Below are positions 8,105 to 16,634 of a stretch of DNA of 64,000 bases, one piece after another; the stretch's first letter is position 1; every line of letters starts with the position of its first letter. This DNA comes from Glutamicibacter sp. JC586. Lineage in GTDB: Bacteria > Actinomycetota > Actinomycetes > Actinomycetales > Micrococcaceae. The translations under genes and the position numbers were made by a program. Under the pieces are notes generated by a model. That model had not been told where the DNA came from, made no database searches, and saw only the letters and a program-made list of their open reading frames with translations. The stretch spans positions 434,001 through 498,000 of the forward strand of contig NZ_VHIN01000005.1 of NCBI RefSeq assembly GCF_009805585.1. Direction: 5' to 3'.

Positions 8105-9166
8105 ATGAGCGATAAGGAGCAACCCCGTCTGGCGAGCGCATTGGCGCAGAAGGTTGTCGACACCATTGAGCCGACGATAAATCGCCATGTGAACATCATG
8201 AATGCTCATGGAGTCATCATCGCTTCCAGCGATAGTTCACGGGTTGGCACGCTGCATGAGGCGAGCGTCGAAGTGCTGAGGAGCAACCAGATCGTGCGGG
8301 TGAGTCAGGCCAACAAAATTGCCGGCATCCAGCCTGGGGTCAATATTCCGCTCATGCTCAATGATCAGCTCTGCGGGGTTGTCGGGGTCACCGGAGCACC
8401 ACATGAGGTGGAACCGCTCGCTGACTTGATCGCGCTGAGTGTGCAGCTGCTGTTGAGCCTAGAGCGGGAGTACTCGCGCAGCGCTCGCCGGGCTACCGAA
8501 GCTAGGGACCTCCTCTCGGCTTTGCTTGCCGGTCACTCGACACCTGAAGTTATCGCGCGGATGCTGGAAGCATACGGTCTTGGCGGCGAGCTGCAAATTG
8601 AGCTTTGGATTGCGCCTGATGAGCAAGCCCCACACTTAGAAAAATCGGATCTCGAGGGTGTGCGTACTTCGTGGGTTCCGCTCATCGACGCGCAGTGGAG
8701 AATCGGTAAAGCTAGTGAGGGGGCGTTGGCGGATGTTCCTGACCTCAATGACCGATATCTGTGCCAGGTTCCGACAGCAGATCCCGGAGAGCTGCTGGCT
8801 CAAGCCGAGGCGATGCGTACCTTGGCTGCTCGAACTCAGCTACTCGCCCAGCGAGCAAACCTAGGAATCTGGAATGAGGACATCGCCGTGGCGGTGGCGC
8901 GTACTCCGGTTTCTAGCTTGAAATATCTTGCGGCCCCGGCGCGTGCGCTGAATCAGGAACAAGCAAGAACCTTGTTGACTTTTGCCACTGCTCCCTCGAT
9001 GTCTCAGGCTGCTGAAACCTTACACATTCACCGCAATACACTGATGCAAAGGTTGGAACGGATCGGCCACGTTAGCGGGGTAGATATTCGTCTGGCCAGC
9101 CAGTCGCTTCGGTTGCAGCATGCTATTTACGCACGGGTCGCGCTAAATGAGTTACAGATCTTCTAG
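8105..9166 (+). CDS. CdaR-family sugar-diacid/glycerate regulator
   Basis: This 353-residue regulator resembles CdaR, the activator of galactarate, glucarate and glycerate genes in E. coli. The N-terminal diacid-recognition domain (roughly residues 5-140) includes [21 protein letters not shown] and [16 protein letters not shown]. The C-terminal PucR-type helix-turn-helix is at 295-345 ([21 protein letters not shown]). The middle is a poorly conserved linker. It is 1.9 kb from glycerate kinase, with the lipoprotein, NmrA-like and small membrane genes between, so control of that kinase is a reasonable but unproven inference. Confidence 0.88.
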   Translation: MSDKEQPRLASALAQKVVDTIEPTINRHVNIMNAHGVIIASSDSSRVGTLHEASVEVLRSNQIVRVSQANKIAGIQPGVNIPLMLNDQLCGVVGVTGAPHEVEPLADLIALSVQLLLSLEREYSRSARRATEARDLLSALLAGHSTPEVIARMLEAYGLGGELQIELWIAPDEQAPHLEKSDLEGVRTSWVPLIDAQWRIGKASEGALADVPDLNDRYLCQVPTADPGELLAQAEAMRTLAARTQLLAQRANLGIWNEDIAVAVARTPVSSLKYLAAPARALNQEQARTLLTFATAPSMSQAAETLHIHRNTLMQRLERIGHVSGVDIRLASQSLRLQHAIYARVALNELQIF

Positions 9167-9225
9167 CTGAAGTAGCGGGAATGCCGGATCGCAATTACAT
9201 TCTTGATGACACCACAGCCCAGTTA

Positions 9226-9591
9226 TTAGCTGCTGGGGTACTGCTTGGCGACTTGATTTGCTCGAAAACCAGCGATTAGAAGCAACGCGAGAGCGATGAT
9301 GAACCCGGCGGATGTCACGCTGAGTGCCAAGGGGAAATTCTGCATGAAGCAGAGGGCGGCGGCGATCGCCAGGAGTATCCAGCCGGCCCAAGCTGCGATT
9401 CGAAGGGTAGGGGCAGCATGGCGATGAGCGGCCAACCACGCTTCATCACTGGATAGGGTATGACGCGTTTTTATACCAACCATGGTGTTGCGTCCGAGCT
9501 TGTCTGCGGCCGTCATCGGCGCCAAGATACTCGCGGTTACGGTGAGGATTAACAGCCCAAACATCAGACTGATTGTGCTCGTCGGATCCAT
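9226..9591 (-). CDS. SdpI-like small integral membrane protein
   Basis: This 121-residue protein has three or four hydrophobic helices. Between the first and second lies the polar stretch GIKTRHTLSSDEAWLAAHR, which matches the SdpI/YhfL pattern (G-x-R-T-x-x-x-x-x-D-x-x-W-x-x-A-H). SdpI itself gives immunity to a killing peptide in Bacillus, but most relatives have no known role. No toxin gene is visible nearby. It converges with the CdaR-type gene. Confidence 0.7.
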   Translation of the reverse strand: MDPTSTISLMFGLLILTVTASILAPMTAADKLGRNTMVGIKTRHTLSSDEAWLAAHRHAAPTLRIAAWAGWILLAIAAALCFMQNFPLALSVTSAGFIIALALLLIAGFRANQVAKQYPSS

Positions 9592-9860
9592 TAGGAGCCC
9601 CCTAGTTGGTGTCTCTTAATTCATTCTATACGGTAGGTATACTTTCCGGCTTCCAAGGTGGTACCAATCTCTGGATTTCCCTGAATCGGCGACGGGATGT
9701 CCGCTAGCCGTAATGTGTGGAAATATGACGGCGATTAACGATGGCCTGATCGAGCACCGCACCTTCTCACCTGTCTTTTGTGAAGAGTTCTGACGCTTTA
9801 TTCCCTCCCGTGACGTGTCGATGGCATGCCGGGCCGATCGATGTTTAACTCAAAGAACAC

Positions 9861-9945
9861 CCATCCAGAGCGGCTGAGAGACCTGGCTCCACGACGCCGC
9901 AGCAAGTCTGCAACCTGCAGAGAGTGCTAACGCCAGGTTCGATGG
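9861..9945 (+). promoter_or_regulatory. SAM-I (S-box) riboswitch
   Basis: Conserved S-box blocks are present in order: P1 strand CCATC (9861-9865), AGAGCGGCTGAGAGA, CTGGCTC, GACGCC, GCAGCAA, then GTGCTAACGCC and the closing P1 strand GATGG (9941-9945). It lies in the leader of the two-gene monooxygenase operon, 54 bases before the first start codon. A TGCAGAA/TTCTGCA hairpin (9950-9965) may be part of the expression platform. There is no U-run, so control is probably at translation start. S-adenosylmethionine binding should turn the operon off. Confidence 0.9.
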
Positions 9946-9998
9946 AATTGCAGAAAATTCTGCATCCTTCGGAGTCCACGCAAAAAGGGAGAACGAAG

Positions 9999-11225
9999 AT
10001 GACTGTACTAAGCACACAACTACCACGCGTCCCTTACACCGGGACCGCTGATGAAGCCGAACTTGAGCACTGGCGTGGTATCGCCCAGAAGATCGCCGAC
10101 CAGCTTTCGGCGGATGCGCTGGAACGAGACCGTAAGAACGAACAGCCCTTTGCTGAGGTGCAATTATTGCGTGAGGCGGGGCTGCTGAATTTGCTGGTTC
10201 CCACCGAATTCGGGGGAGCCGGTGGACATTGGGCAACAGGCTTTGAAGCAGTTCGCATCATTGCCGCCGCGGACGGTTCAATTTCTCAGCTGCTGGCCTA
10301 TCACTACATCAATCAGTCCGGAATTGCCTTTTATACGGCCCCCGAAGAGCAAGCCAAATGGTGGCAGCGCACCGTGGAAGGTGGCTGGCTCTGGGGTGAC
10401 TCGGTCAACCCCGTAGATCCAACACTGTCTTTGGTTCCCGAGGGTGACGGGTTCCGGCTGAACGGTGCCAAGCGATTCTCTACCGGTTCGGGCGTGGGCG
10501 AAGTAATTGTGGTCAATGCCGAGGTTACCGAAGGTGAACGTGCTGGCGAGGTACTGGCTTTTGTACTCCCACGTGACCGCGAAGGACTGGAAATCGTTGA
10601 TGACTGGGATTACTTGGGACAACGGCTGAGCGCCTCGAACTCCTTGAAGTACCACAACGTACGAGTCGAAGCCGAAGATATTCTCGGTCCGCTCACCGAG
10701 GAGCCGGTCTCTACGTTGCTTACCCCCGGAATTCAGCTGGCCTTCGTGAACTTCTATCTAGGGATTGCCGAGGGTGCATTGGCCCGAGGCAAGCAGATTC
10801 TGCTGGGCCGCAAAAACGCCTGGCTGTTCTCACAGGCAGAAAGCTACTCGCAGGACCCGATCTTCCAGCGCACCGTCGGCGAACTGAAGGCTCGTACCGC
10901 CGCTGTGGCGGCCTTGACCGAGAAGCTCGGGCACAAGTTTGATGCGCTACTTGCTAAAGCGGGCGAGGTTACTCAGCCAGAGCGTGCTGCGCTGGCAGTG
11001 GAAATCGCCGAAGCCAAGGTGGTGGCCACCGAGACCGGCGTAGAGGTTGCGAACCGGATCTTTGAAGTTACCGGGTCATCCTCGACAGCTAACTCGGTGG
11101 GCTTGGATTTGTTCTGGCGCAATGTGCGTACGCATTCGCTACATGACCCCGTGGACTACAAGAAGATCGAGGTTGGAGCGTATTTCTTGCGCGGAGAATC
11201 TCAGCCACTCTCGCTCTACACCTAA
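9999..11225 (+). CDS. DszC/SfnC-like flavin-dependent monooxygenase
   Basis: This 408-residue protein has the acyl-CoA dehydrogenase fold. Members of this branch (DszC, SfnB/SfnC) use reduced flavin and oxygen on organosulfur compounds to release usable sulfur. Recognisable parts are LLVPTEFGGAGG, NGAKRFSTGSG in the central beta domain, and the C-terminal DLFWRNVRTHSLHDPVDYK typical of DszC-type enzymes. The catalytic glutamate of true acyl-CoA dehydrogenases is not evident. Start ATG at 9999 has AGGGAGA upstream; earlier in-frame ATGs lie in the riboswitch. The SAM-I switch implies use under sulfur or methionine shortage. The flavin reductase partner is not in the window. Confidence 0.85.
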   Translation: MTVLSTQLPRVPYTGTADEAELEHWRGIAQKIADQLSADALERDRKNEQPFAEVQLLREAGLLNLLVPTEFGGAGGHWATGFEAVRIIAAADGSISQLLAYHYINQSGIAFYTAPEEQAKWWQRTVEGGWLWGDSVNPVDPTLSLVPEGDGFRLNGAKRFSTGSGVGEVIVVNAEVTEGERAGEVLAFVLPRDREGLEIVDDWDYLGQRLSASNSLKYHNVRVEAEDILGPLTEEPVSTLLTPGIQLAFVNFYLGIAEGALARGKQILLGRKNAWLFSQAESYSQDPIFQRTVGELKARTAAVAALTEKLGHKFDALLAKAGEVTQPERAALAVEIAEAKVVATETGVEVANRIFEVTGSSSTANSVGLDLFWRNVRTHSLHDPVDYKKIEVGAYFLRGESQPLSLYT

Positions 11226-11253
11226 AACCAGATCAACCGATAAGGACGTACAG

Positions 11254-12483
11254 ATGACTGCACTTGTTACCGGCACCCGCCTGAGCCAGCTCAAGTCTCG
11301 CTTTGCCCCGCTCTTTGAGCAGATCGCAGCCGGAGCGGCCGAGCGTGACCGCACCGGAGAATTGCCCTATCAGCAGGTGGCCGACTTAGCGGCCGCAGGG
11401 TTTGGCGCCGTGCGTGTCCCCGAATCTCACGGTGGGGCCGGCGCCACTTTGCCCGAGCTTTTTGAGCTTTTTGTTGATCTGGCAGCGGCTGACTCCAATA
11501 TTGCCCAGGCGCTTCGTGCTCACTTCGCTTTTGTTGAGGATCGTCTGATCGCCGCTGATGGCGCGGGGCGTGACAAGTGGCTGGCTCGTTTTGCCAATGG
11601 CGAATTGGTGGGTAATTCGTGGACCGAAGTTGGTGCCGTGAAGGTCGGCGACGTGATCACCAAGGTCACCCCGGATGGTGAAGGTGGCTTCCGCATCAAC
11701 GGTACTAAGTACTACTCCACCGGTTCTATCTTTGCTGACTGGCTAGATACTTATGCTGAACGCACCGATACCGGCAAGCGCGTCATTGCCGCCGTGAATC
11801 GCCACCAGCCCGGCGTGGAATTGGCCGATGACTGGGATGGGTTTGGCCAGCGTACTACCGGCACCGGAACGTCTACCTTCACAGATGCGATTGTGGCCGA
11901 AGAAGATCTGATCGACTTTGATACCCGGTTTAAGTACCAGACCGCGTTCTATCAGCAGGTGCTACTGGCAGTTCTCGCCGGCTCTGCCAAAGCTGCGGAA
12001 CGCGATTTTGCTGCCGAGCTTAAGGCACGCAAGCGAACCTTCAGCCACGCGGCCGCCAATGTGGCCGCAGAAGATCCGCAACTGTTGCAGGTCATTGGTG
12101 AGGTTTCGGCGGCGGCCTTTGCCGCGGCTGGAACCGTGGAGCGTGTATCTCGTTCCTTGCAGAGCGCGTACGAAAGTGCGTTGGCCTTGCAAGCCGGTGA
12201 GATCTCGGTGGAAGAGGATGAGGCGGCCAATGATGCCGCTGAATTGGCCAGTGCTCAGGCGCAGGTAGTGCTCACCCCACTGGTGCTCAACGCCGTTAGC
12301 CATGCATTTGATGCCCTGGCAGCTTCGGCTACCAGTGTCTCGAAGAACCTGGATCGGCATTGGCGTAATGCGCGCACCGCAGGCAACCACAACCCGTGGG
12401 TGTTCAAGGCTCGCTTGATCGGTGACCTTGCCGTAAATGGCACCGAACTGCCGCGCGTGTGGGCGATTGGTGCGTCAAAGTAG
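11254..12483 (+). CDS. SfnB-like sulfur-acquisition oxidoreductase
   Basis: This is a second, diverged member of the same family (409 residues), 28 bp behind the first, so they are surely one operon under the SAM riboswitch. FGAVRVPESHGGAGA and NGTKYYSTGS correspond to the same landmarks in its neighbour, and the C-terminus has LDRHWRNARTAGNHNPWVFK. ATG at 11254 follows TAAGGAC. Paired homologues of this kind commonly act together, or on different organosulfur substrates. Which substrate cannot be read from sequence. Confidence 0.83.
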   Translation: MTALVTGTRLSQLKSRFAPLFEQIAAGAAERDRTGELPYQQVADLAAAGFGAVRVPESHGGAGATLPELFELFVDLAAADSNIAQALRAHFAFVEDRLIAADGAGRDKWLARFANGELVGNSWTEVGAVKVGDVITKVTPDGEGGFRINGTKYYSTGSIFADWLDTYAERTDTGKRVIAAVNRHQPGVELADDWDGFGQRTTGTGTSTFTDAIVAEEDLIDFDTRFKYQTAFYQQVLLAVLAGSAKAAERDFAAELKARKRTFSHAAANVAAEDPQLLQVIGEVSAAAFAAAGTVERVSRSLQSAYESALALQAGEISVEEDEAANDAAELASAQAQVVLTPLVLNAVSHAFDALAASATSVSKNLDRHWRNARTAGNHNPWVFKARLIGDLAVNGTELPRVWAIGASK

Positions 12484-12544
12484 CAGGGGCGAGCTGTCGC
12501 CGATCTCACTTGTTTGTGAGAGCCACGGCACGGGGTGTCGAGAC

Positions 12545-12570
12545 TAGGATTGTTGAGGACTTTCAACAAT
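12545..12570 (+). promoter_or_regulatory. -10 box overlapped by palindromic operator
   Basis: TAGGAT (12545-12550) is a plausible -10. The perfect inverted repeat ATTGTTGA (12549-12556) / TCAACAAT (12563-12570), with a six-base spacer, overlaps it and the expected start of transcription, 13 bp before the ATG at 12584. Such a position suits a TetR-like repressor. The regulator is not identified. Confidence 0.5.
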
Positions 12571-12583
12571 TTTGAGGAATGCT

Positions 12584-13021
12584 ATGACTGCTCAGGGACA
12601 CCCAAACAGCCCGTTTAACTTCATTCAGGTCGTCATCGCCGCACTGGGCGCTGGTTACCTCAACGTGATCATTTTCTTCATCGGCATCGCCTCGGGCGCT
12701 TCGATGAAGGTCGGGGTGAACCCTGAGAAAGTTATTGGCTTCGATAACATCCTGCAGGCCACCTGGATCCCACTGTTGGCCTTCGGTTTTGTGGTCTTCT
12801 TGATCGGTCGTGCCAAGAAGGGCATCATCAAGGTGGCCCAGTGGATTGGCCTGGTGATCGCCGTGGTCTCAAGCGTTTCGGCAATCATGGCAGCATCTGA
12901 TGTTGCTACCGCGGTAACCCTGACCGTGATGCACATCGTGACTGGTGCTGCTTGGTTCTTCGCCGTTCACTACGGCAACAAGAAGCTGCACGTTCCTTCC
13001 AAGGATGTTGTTGTCGCTTAA
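12584..13021 (+). CDS. Four-helix membrane protein (DUF6069-like)
   Basis: This 145-residue integral membrane protein has four helices, with charged loops NPEKVIGFDN and RAKKGIIK. The layout and the motif LLAFGFVVFLIGR resemble actinobacterial DUF6069 proteins, which have no known function. ATG at 12584 is preceded by GAGGA. A strong terminator follows. The promoter and palindrome just upstream suggest it is controlled separately from the sulfur operon. Confidence 0.65.
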   Translation: MTAQGHPNSPFNFIQVVIAALGAGYLNVIIFFIGIASGASMKVGVNPEKVIGFDNILQATWIPLLAFGFVVFLIGRAKKGIIKVAQWIGLVIAVVSSVSAIMAASDVATAVTLTVMHIVTGAAWFFAVHYGNKKLHVPSKDVVVA

Positions 13022-13036
13022 CGAGGCTGGCAAACA

Positions 13037-13087
13037 AAAGCTTCGTCACCGCGGATCGCGAAAGATCAGCGGTGACGAAGCTTTTTT
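13037..13087 (+). terminator. Intrinsic terminator
   Basis: Stem AAAGCTTCGTCACCGC pairs with GCGGTGACGAAGCTTT across a loop of about 16 bases and is followed by a T-run on the plus strand. It ends the DUF6069-like gene. The AAAG start also gives U residues for the convergent glucosidase transcript. Confidence 0.85.
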
Positions 13088-13098
13088 GCTATATCAGG

Positions 13099-14760
13099 CT
13101 ATTTGCCACGCAGCCATGCCGTTGTGGCTGCCGGCAGCCGGCCAGCCACATCCAATGGCGCGCTGGACAGTAACAAAGTGCCCTCGGGAAGTGGCTGTGG
13201 TTCAGCGCTGAAGTTAGTGACGCTGATCCAGCCATTTGGCCGGGAAAAGGCAAGCACACCTTCGGCGGAATCAAGCCATTGGAGTGATTCTTCGCTTTGC
13301 AGTTCCTTGCGAAGATCCAGTGCCTGGCGATAGAGCTCCAACGTCGACTCCGGGTTCCCTTCCTGGGCTGCAACACTCAGGGAACCGAAATCCTCTGGCT
13401 GTGGCAGGTGGGGTTCTGCAGCGCCGAAGCCAAAAGACGGCCCGGCTGTCGTCCACGGGATCGGAACGCGGCAACCGTCGCGGCCCACCTCGACCCCCTT
13501 GTTCTTGAAGAATGCAGGGTCTTGTCGCTGTTCGTCGGCGATCTCGCTTACTTCTGGCAACCCTAGTTCTTCGCCCTGATACAAGTAGGCGCATCCCGGC
13601 AACGCCAACTCCAACAGTGTCGCGGCCCGCGCACGTCGAAGGCCAAGTTCCTCATTGAGTACCGACGGATCTGCGCCGTGGAGCAGCCACTTCTTCGCAG
13701 CATCGGGATCTCCTGCTAAGGGAAGTGCGTAGCGGGTGGCGTGGCGCACCACGTCATGGTTGGAATAGACCCAGGTGGTTGATGAGCCCGCGATCTTCGC
13801 CTGCTCGAGGTTGAAGGAAATGATCTTCCTGAACGCAGCTGCATCAAAATCTGCTTGCAACAAGTCGAAGTTGAATGCCTGGCCCAGTCCAGTGGAACGA
13901 GCGTAGGCAGGCCGACGATCTGAATTGGTCCATGCTTCGGCTACCGCGATGCGCGGTGGATCGTACGCATTAAAGACTTCACGCCATTGAGCATAGATGT
14001 CATGCACTTCATCGCGGTCCCAGATCGGGTGCGATCCGTCCCATGGGTGGGCATCCAGTTCCACTTTGGTAGGCAGGCCGGTCAGTGGAATGTCCTTAGC
14101 CAAGGCATGGGCCACGTCCACACGGAAGCCATCGACTCCTCGGTCGGACCAGAATCGCAACGTCTTGAGGAAATCCTCGCGGACCTCGCTGTTGGCCCAA
14201 TTAAAATCGGGCTGTTCCTTGGCGAAGAGATGAAGGTACCACTGGCCGTCACCGACTGCTTCCCATGCCGGTCCGCCGAAGATCGACTCCCAGTCTGAGG
14301 GAGGCAGTTCTCCGTTGGCGCCTGATCCGTCCCGGAAGATATAGCGCTCGCGTTCCGCTGAGCCCTTGGGTGCTGCCAGCGCGGCTTGGAACCATTCATG
14401 GAGATTTGAAGAGTGGTTGGGCACGATGTCAACGATGACTTTGATACCTGCCTGATGCAGTTTTGTAGTCATCTTGTCGAAGTCTTCTAGAGTGCCTAAT
14501 CGCGGGTCTACATTGCGGTAGTCGTCAACATCGTATCCACCGTCGGCTAGGGCCGATGGGTAGAACGGCGACAACCAGACCGCATCTACACCCAGAGCCT
14601 TGAGGTATTCGACTCGTGAAGCGATACCTTGCAAATCGCCTAGCCCGTCGGCATTGGAGTCGGCAAAGCTGCGCGGGTAGATCTGGTAGACCGCGGCCTG
14701 GCGCCACCAGGACGCATCCTCGGATTTCAGGGTGTTGGGGGTAGTGTCTTGAAGAGTCAT
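13099..14760 (-). CDS. GH13 alpha-glucosidase (oligo-1,6-glucosidase type)
   Basis: This 553-residue cytoplasmic glycoside hydrolase of family 13 releases glucose from maltose-like or isomalto-oligosaccharides. It starts with the family block VYQIYPRSFADSNADGLGDL. Catalytic regions: I DIVPNHSS, II GFRVDVAHAL (aspartate nucleophile), III the glutamate in AEAW (acid/base) and IV SNHDVVRH (second aspartate). There is no signal peptide, so the substrate must be imported. ATG follows GAAAGGAA. It is last in the minus-strand operon behind the MalEFG-type importer. Confidence 0.93.
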   Translation of the reverse strand: MTLQDTTPNTLKSEDASWWRQAAVYQIYPRSFADSNADGLGDLQGIASRVEYLKALGVDAVWLSPFYPSALADGGYDVDDYRNVDPRLGTLEDFDKMTTKLHQAGIKVIVDIVPNHSSNLHEWFQAALAAPKGSAERERYIFRDGSGANGELPPSDWESIFGGPAWEAVGDGQWYLHLFAKEQPDFNWANSEVREDFLKTLRFWSDRGVDGFRVDVAHALAKDIPLTGLPTKVELDAHPWDGSHPIWDRDEVHDIYAQWREVFNAYDPPRIAVAEAWTNSDRRPAYARSTGLGQAFNFDLLQADFDAAAFRKIISFNLEQAKIAGSSTTWVYSNHDVVRHATRYALPLAGDPDAAKKWLLHGADPSVLNEELGLRRARAATLLELALPGCAYLYQGEELGLPEVSEIADEQRQDPAFFKNKGVEVGRDGCRVPIPWTTAGPSFGFGAAEPHLPQPEDFGSLSVAAQEGNPESTLELYRQALDLRKELQSEESLQWLDSAEGVLAFSRPNGWISVTNFSAEPQPLPEGTLLLSSAPLDVAGRLPAATTAWLRGK

Positions 14761-14817
14761 GGTGTTCCTTTCAACGGTGTGTTTTTGAGGGTGGGCAAGT
14801 CGAGCGGAGCGATGGGA

Positions 14818-15693
14818 TCAGGATTTGACGGCACCTTGAGTCAATCCCGACATCACCCAGCGTTGGGTGAAGAGATAGGCCACGACGCTGGGCGCCATCG
14901 CCATCAGATAGGAGGCGAAGGAGACATGGTAATTATTCGAAAATTGGGTTTGGAACAGCTGCTGTACCACAGGGAGAGTCTGATCTGCCTGCTCCGCGAT
15001 AATCAGTGATGGCATCATGAAGTCGTTCCATGACCCGAGGAACGCGAAGATGGCCACAGTGGCGCTCATTGGTGCCAAAAGCGGGAAAATGATTCTCCAA
15101 TATGTGGTCCAGTTGCTTGCCCCGTCGATGCGTGCGCTTTCTTCCAATTCGCCGGGTAGGCCTCGCAGGAAAGAAGTGAATAGCAGGACATTGAACGACA
15201 AGCCGAACATGACATGGAGGATGGCGACGCCTGCCGGATTATCCAGGCCGAAGAGTCCGGTGAGTTTGACCTGGGACAGCGCCAGGACCGGGAACGGTAG
15301 GAACATGGCTCCCAAGAGGTAGTAGAAGCTAAAGCGGTAGAACCGTTTGTCCCAGTTCCGGTGGATTGCATAGGAAGCCATCGACGCAACGAGCACCGCT
15401 CCGACAACTGCTACGAGGGTGATCAAGAGCGAGATGGTGAATGCCCTCGGAAAATTGACCAGTTCCCAGGCTTCGGTGAACCCTTCGATCGAGAGGGGCT
15501 TTGGAAGTGAGAACGCTTTACCGTCCACAGCCTGCTTGGCGGATTTGAATGCCATCGAAACGGTAACGAACAGGGGAACCAAAACTGCCAGCGCACATAT
15601 GCCCAATAGGCCAGTGGCCCACCAATTGGTACGTTCATGTCCGACGCGTGAGCGGGATCGTTTGTTGAGTCGTTGTTGTAAAGTGAGGCTCAT
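14818..15693 (-). CDS. Sugar ABC transporter permease (MalG type)
   Basis: This 291-residue inner-membrane permease has six predicted helices and the cytoplasmic EAA loop EESARIDGASNWTTYWRII near residue 190, where the ATPase docks. It overlaps its partner permease by four bases. No ATPase gene is in this operon. In actinobacteria a shared MsiK-type ATPase encoded elsewhere commonly serves such importers (known for the group; inferred here). The substrate is probably an alpha-glucoside, from the GH13 gene 57 bp downstream. Confidence 0.92.
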   Translation of the reverse strand: MSLTLQQRLNKRSRSRVGHERTNWWATGLLGICALAVLVPLFVTVSMAFKSAKQAVDGKAFSLPKPLSIEGFTEAWELVNFPRAFTISLLITLVAVVGAVLVASMASYAIHRNWDKRFYRFSFYYLLGAMFLPFPVLALSQVKLTGLFGLDNPAGVAILHVMFGLSFNVLLFTSFLRGLPGELEESARIDGASNWTTYWRIIFPLLAPMSATVAIFAFLGSWNDFMMPSLIIAEQADQTLPVVQQLFQTQFSNNYHVSFASYLMAMAPSVVAYLFTQRWVMSGLTQGAVKS

Positions 15694-16616
15694 TTTGCTT
15701 GTCCCCTGTTCGTTAGGCGCAGCTGCAAGAGCGCGATGATCAGCGAAATAATGAAGAAGACTGTCGCATTGGCCATCTGATACGCATAGTCGCCACGTTC
15801 AAAGCCGGTGAAGATCGTCATGGCTATTGAACGGGTTTTCACTCCGGGGCCGCCGTTGGTCAAGCCGACAATGACATCGTAGGCGCCCAAGAAGTTCTTG
15901 AAACCGATGATTATGTTGATCCCGATGTAGCCAATCATCAGCGGCAGGGTGACGTGGACGAGTTGTCCGAGGGCGCTGGCTCCGTCGAGAGATGAGGCTT
16001 CGTACAGGTCGTAGGGGATCGCCATGAGCCCTGCAATATAGATGAGCATTGCCGAGGGGATCGCCTGCCAGGCACTGACGATGACGATCGACAGCCATGC
16101 GAGATCCGGGTTGGACAGCAGCGATGATTTCAGGAATTCGATGCCGAAATACTCGCCTACAGTGGGCAAGGTGTTCGAAAACAGGAAATTGAAAACATAC
16201 GCGATCACGATTCCTGAAATCACCATTGGCATCACAAAAATGGTTCGCAAAGCGACCCTGGCACGGATTTGGGCGGTAAGCCCAACTGCAAGCAAGAATG
16301 CCAGGGCATTCGTCAGAAGCACAGTGACTAACGCGAAACCGATCGTGAAGCTGTAGGCGCCAATAATCGCAGGGTCGGTGAACAAAGCCGCGTAATTGGC
16401 TAAACCGATGAGGTTGTAATCTCCAAACCCAACGGAGTCTGTGAAGCTGAAGAAAATGCCCATGGCCGCGGGAACTGTAATGGCGATCGTGAAGCAAATC
16501 AAAGCCGGGACGAGGAAGCCAAGGTAGGTAGCCTCGAATCTGCGTCGTTTTGCAGGTGGGGTCGGCATTGGACGCTTGCTATCACTACGAGGTTTTGCTG
16601 GTGAGGTTAATGTCAT
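15690..16616 (-). CDS. Sugar ABC transporter permease (MalF type)
   Basis: This 308-residue permease has six helices after a basic, proline-rich cytoplasmic N-terminus (PPAKRRRF). Its EAA loop reads YEASSLDGASALGQLVHVTLP. GLTNGGPG before the last helices is typical of this half of the heterodimer. It sits 18 bp behind the binding-protein gene and overlaps the MalG-type gene, so the two are translated together. Confidence 0.92.
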   Translation of the reverse strand: MTLTSPAKPRSDSKRPMPTPPAKRRRFEATYLGFLVPALICFTIAITVPAAMGIFFSFTDSVGFGDYNLIGLANYAALFTDPAIIGAYSFTIGFALVTVLLTNALAFLLAVGLTAQIRARVALRTIFVMPMVISGIVIAYVFNFLFSNTLPTVGEYFGIEFLKSSLLSNPDLAWLSIVIVSAWQAIPSAMLIYIAGLMAIPYDLYEASSLDGASALGQLVHVTLPLMIGYIGINIIIGFKNFLGAYDVIVGLTNGGPGVKTRSIAMTIFTGFERGDYAYQMANATVFFIISLIIALLQLRLTNRGQAK

Positions 16617-16634
16617 GATGATCTCCTGGGCTGG

